DNA from: Lunasporangiospora selenospora | Lineage: Eukaryota; Mortierellomycota; Mortierellomycetes; Mortierellales; Mortierellaceae | Assembly: GCA_015680635.1 (NCBI GenBank) | Contig: JAABOA010000092.1 | Span: 9,286-26,809 of the forward strand | Direction: 5' to 3' | DNA length: 17,524 nt | Part shown: one piece after another, positions 16,834 to 17,524 of the stretch | Position numbering within the stretch: position 1 is the first letter of the stretch | How the letters are laid out: the number at the start of each line of letters is the position of its first letter | Made by a program: the position numbers and the translations under genes | Notes under the pieces: generated by a model | Databases searched by the model: none | The model's input: the letters and a program-made list of their open reading frames with translations, nothing else | Told to the model about the DNA's origin: nothing

Positions 16834-17524
16834 TTATTTGACCTCCACTTTGTAATCATCTGGGCTTGGAGCAAGGGGCAATGGCTTGTCGCTTCCACTA
16901 CCGACACTGCTGTTGTCCGTCTTTAGCGAAGTATGGGATGGACTCGGCGAAGCAACAAGGCTTCCTGACATCAGAGGCGCCTCTGCCCCTCCATACACGG
17001 ATCCTGGTCTCGAACCTGGCCTCGAACCTGGTCTTGAACCTGGCTGCTGCTGCTGTTGCTGCTGCTGTTGTTGTTGAGCCTGTTGGGAGATATGGCCAAC
17101 TCCCTGATAATGCTGCACATCAAACTCTGTGACCTGGGGAGGGGCCATACCGGGGAGGTTCCATCCCAAGGGCGCAATTCCAATACTCCCAGTGCTGAGT
17201 CGTTTATTCGTCGTCGCCACTGAGGCAGTCGAGGGTGTGGGAGATGCAGAACCGAGTTGCTGGCGCTGCTCTTGGATCTGCTGATGATAGAGCTGGTATT
17301 GCTTCTGCTGGTACTCTTGCTCATGTGGTTGATAATAGAAATCCTGCAACTGTTGCTGCTGTTGTTGGTGTTGGTAATGGGGTGGGTAAACCGTCCCACC
17401 CCCTTGTTGCCGCTGGTTCTTGTGCTGATTCACTTGAAGTTGGAGATGTTGGATAAACGGCGTCATGCCAAGAGATACTGTGCTCTGTCGCGAGGGCGCC
17501 AAGGAAGAAGCTAGGGATGGAGAC
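16834..17524 (-). CDS. C-terminal part of a Gln-rich protein, unrecognised (partial)
   Basis: An open frame enters from the right edge and ends at TAA (16836-16834), giving 229 visible residues. The start lies outside the window and the reading is open right up to base 17523. It is rich in Gln, His and Tyr (HYQHQQQQQQ, then a run of eleven Gln) and has three tandem PGSR repeats from 12-bp DNA units, several Ser/Pro stretches and the end SPDDYKVEVK. One less repetitive segment, GWNLPGMAPPQVTEFDVQHY, may be a conserved motif. I do not recognise the family. The composition suggests a disordered tail of a larger protein, for instance a regulator or a membrane protein's cytoplasmic tail. Uninterrupted frame, consistent composition and a downstream poly(A) signal support it as coding. 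Confidence 0.72.
   Translation of the reverse strand, partial: SPSLASSLAPSRQSTVSLGMTPFIQHLQLQVNQHKNQRQQGGGTVYPPHYQHQQQQQQLQDFYYQPHEQEYQQKQYQLYHQQIQEQRQQLGSASPTPSTASVATTNKRLSTGSIGIAPLGWNLPGMAPPQVTEFDVQHYQGVGHISQQAQQQQQQQQQQQPGSRPGSRPGSRPGSVYGGAEAPLMSGSLVASPSPSHTSLKTDNSSVGSGSDKPLPLAPSPDDYKVEVK
17003..17042. repeat. 12-bp tandem repeat encoding PGSR
   Basis: Just over three units of CCTGGTCTCGAA and close variants on the plus strand. On the minus strand they code for Pro-Gly-Ser-Arg. The third-position differences between units keep the peptide. Confidence 0.85.
17043..17077. repeat. CAG/CAA repeat (poly-Gln tract)
   Basis: Mixed CAG and CAA codons on the minus strand encoding about eleven consecutive glutamines in the partial Gln-rich protein. 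The mix of both codons limits slippage. Confidence 0.88.

Noticed and set aside
16732-16926. Plus-strand open frame after SDS22, or an extra SDS22 exon
   Set aside because: It could be spliced on in frame, but it gives a non-conserved hydrophobic tail, whereas the acceptor at 16578 restores the family C-terminus. It also overlaps the 3' end of the Gln-rich gene.
1-17524. tRNA, rRNA, CRISPR array, or viral and toxin genes
   Set aside because: Looked for by eye on both strands; no cloverleaf, regularly spaced identical repeats, or such protein families were seen. Small non-coding RNAs cannot be excluded without a covariance-model search.

Overview
This window is nuclear DNA of a fungus. It holds dense, intron-rich, protein-coding genes with GT-AG introns of about 75-185 nt, AATAAA-type poly(A) signals, many homopolymer and microsatellite tracts, and conserved eukaryotic gene families (Erf2, MDC1/Mdb1, JMJD6, Rrn7/TAF1B, Sds22). 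A JMJD6 orthologue, many introns, and Ser- and Gln-rich insertions suggest an early-diverging fungus (Mortierellomycota/Mucoromycota-like) rather than a yeast. That placement is inference.

Layout, left to right. 1-962: pyrimidine-rich upstream region with a long CT microsatellite. 963-4593 (+): a five-exon Erf2-type DHHC palmitoyltransferase with an unusually long disordered N-terminus. 4594-5056: short AT-rich intergenic region where two convergent genes end. 5057-8522 (-): an eight-exon gene for an N-terminal FHA domain, an SQ/TQ-rich linker and a C-terminal tandem BRCT, the MDC1/Mdb1 architecture. 8655-10897 (-): a six-exon JMJD6-type JmjC 2-oxoglutarate oxygenase with a large RS-like insert. 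10898-11556: intergenic, with a 298-bp element bounded by 72-83-bp inverted repeats (MITE-like) and a degenerate ~44-bp tandem repeat. 11557-14302 (-): an eight-exon RRN7/TAF1B RNA polymerase I initiation factor. 14303-14381: a 79-bp divergent promoter. 14382-16594 (+): a ten-exon SDS22 leucine-rich-repeat regulator of PP1. 16834 to the right edge (-): the C-terminal part of a Gln-rich protein I do not recognise.

The gene models were assembled by hand. Each exon junction keeps the reading frame and restores a conserved family motif, so most are well supported, but none is confirmed by transcripts. The most interesting points are these: RRN7, JMJD6 and an MDC1-like gene lie head to tail on one strand (Pol I initiation, nuclear lysyl hydroxylase, gamma-H2A reader), which suggests a possible rDNA-integrity neighbourhood; the last MDC1-like exon has a 3' splice site directly after a 25-nt A run and a competing in-frame acceptor that would add a poly-lysine segment; the JMJD6 and RRN7 introns include three that are stop-free and a multiple of three; and there is a MITE-like element between JMJD6 and RRN7. 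I found no strong evidence of a wholly new system.
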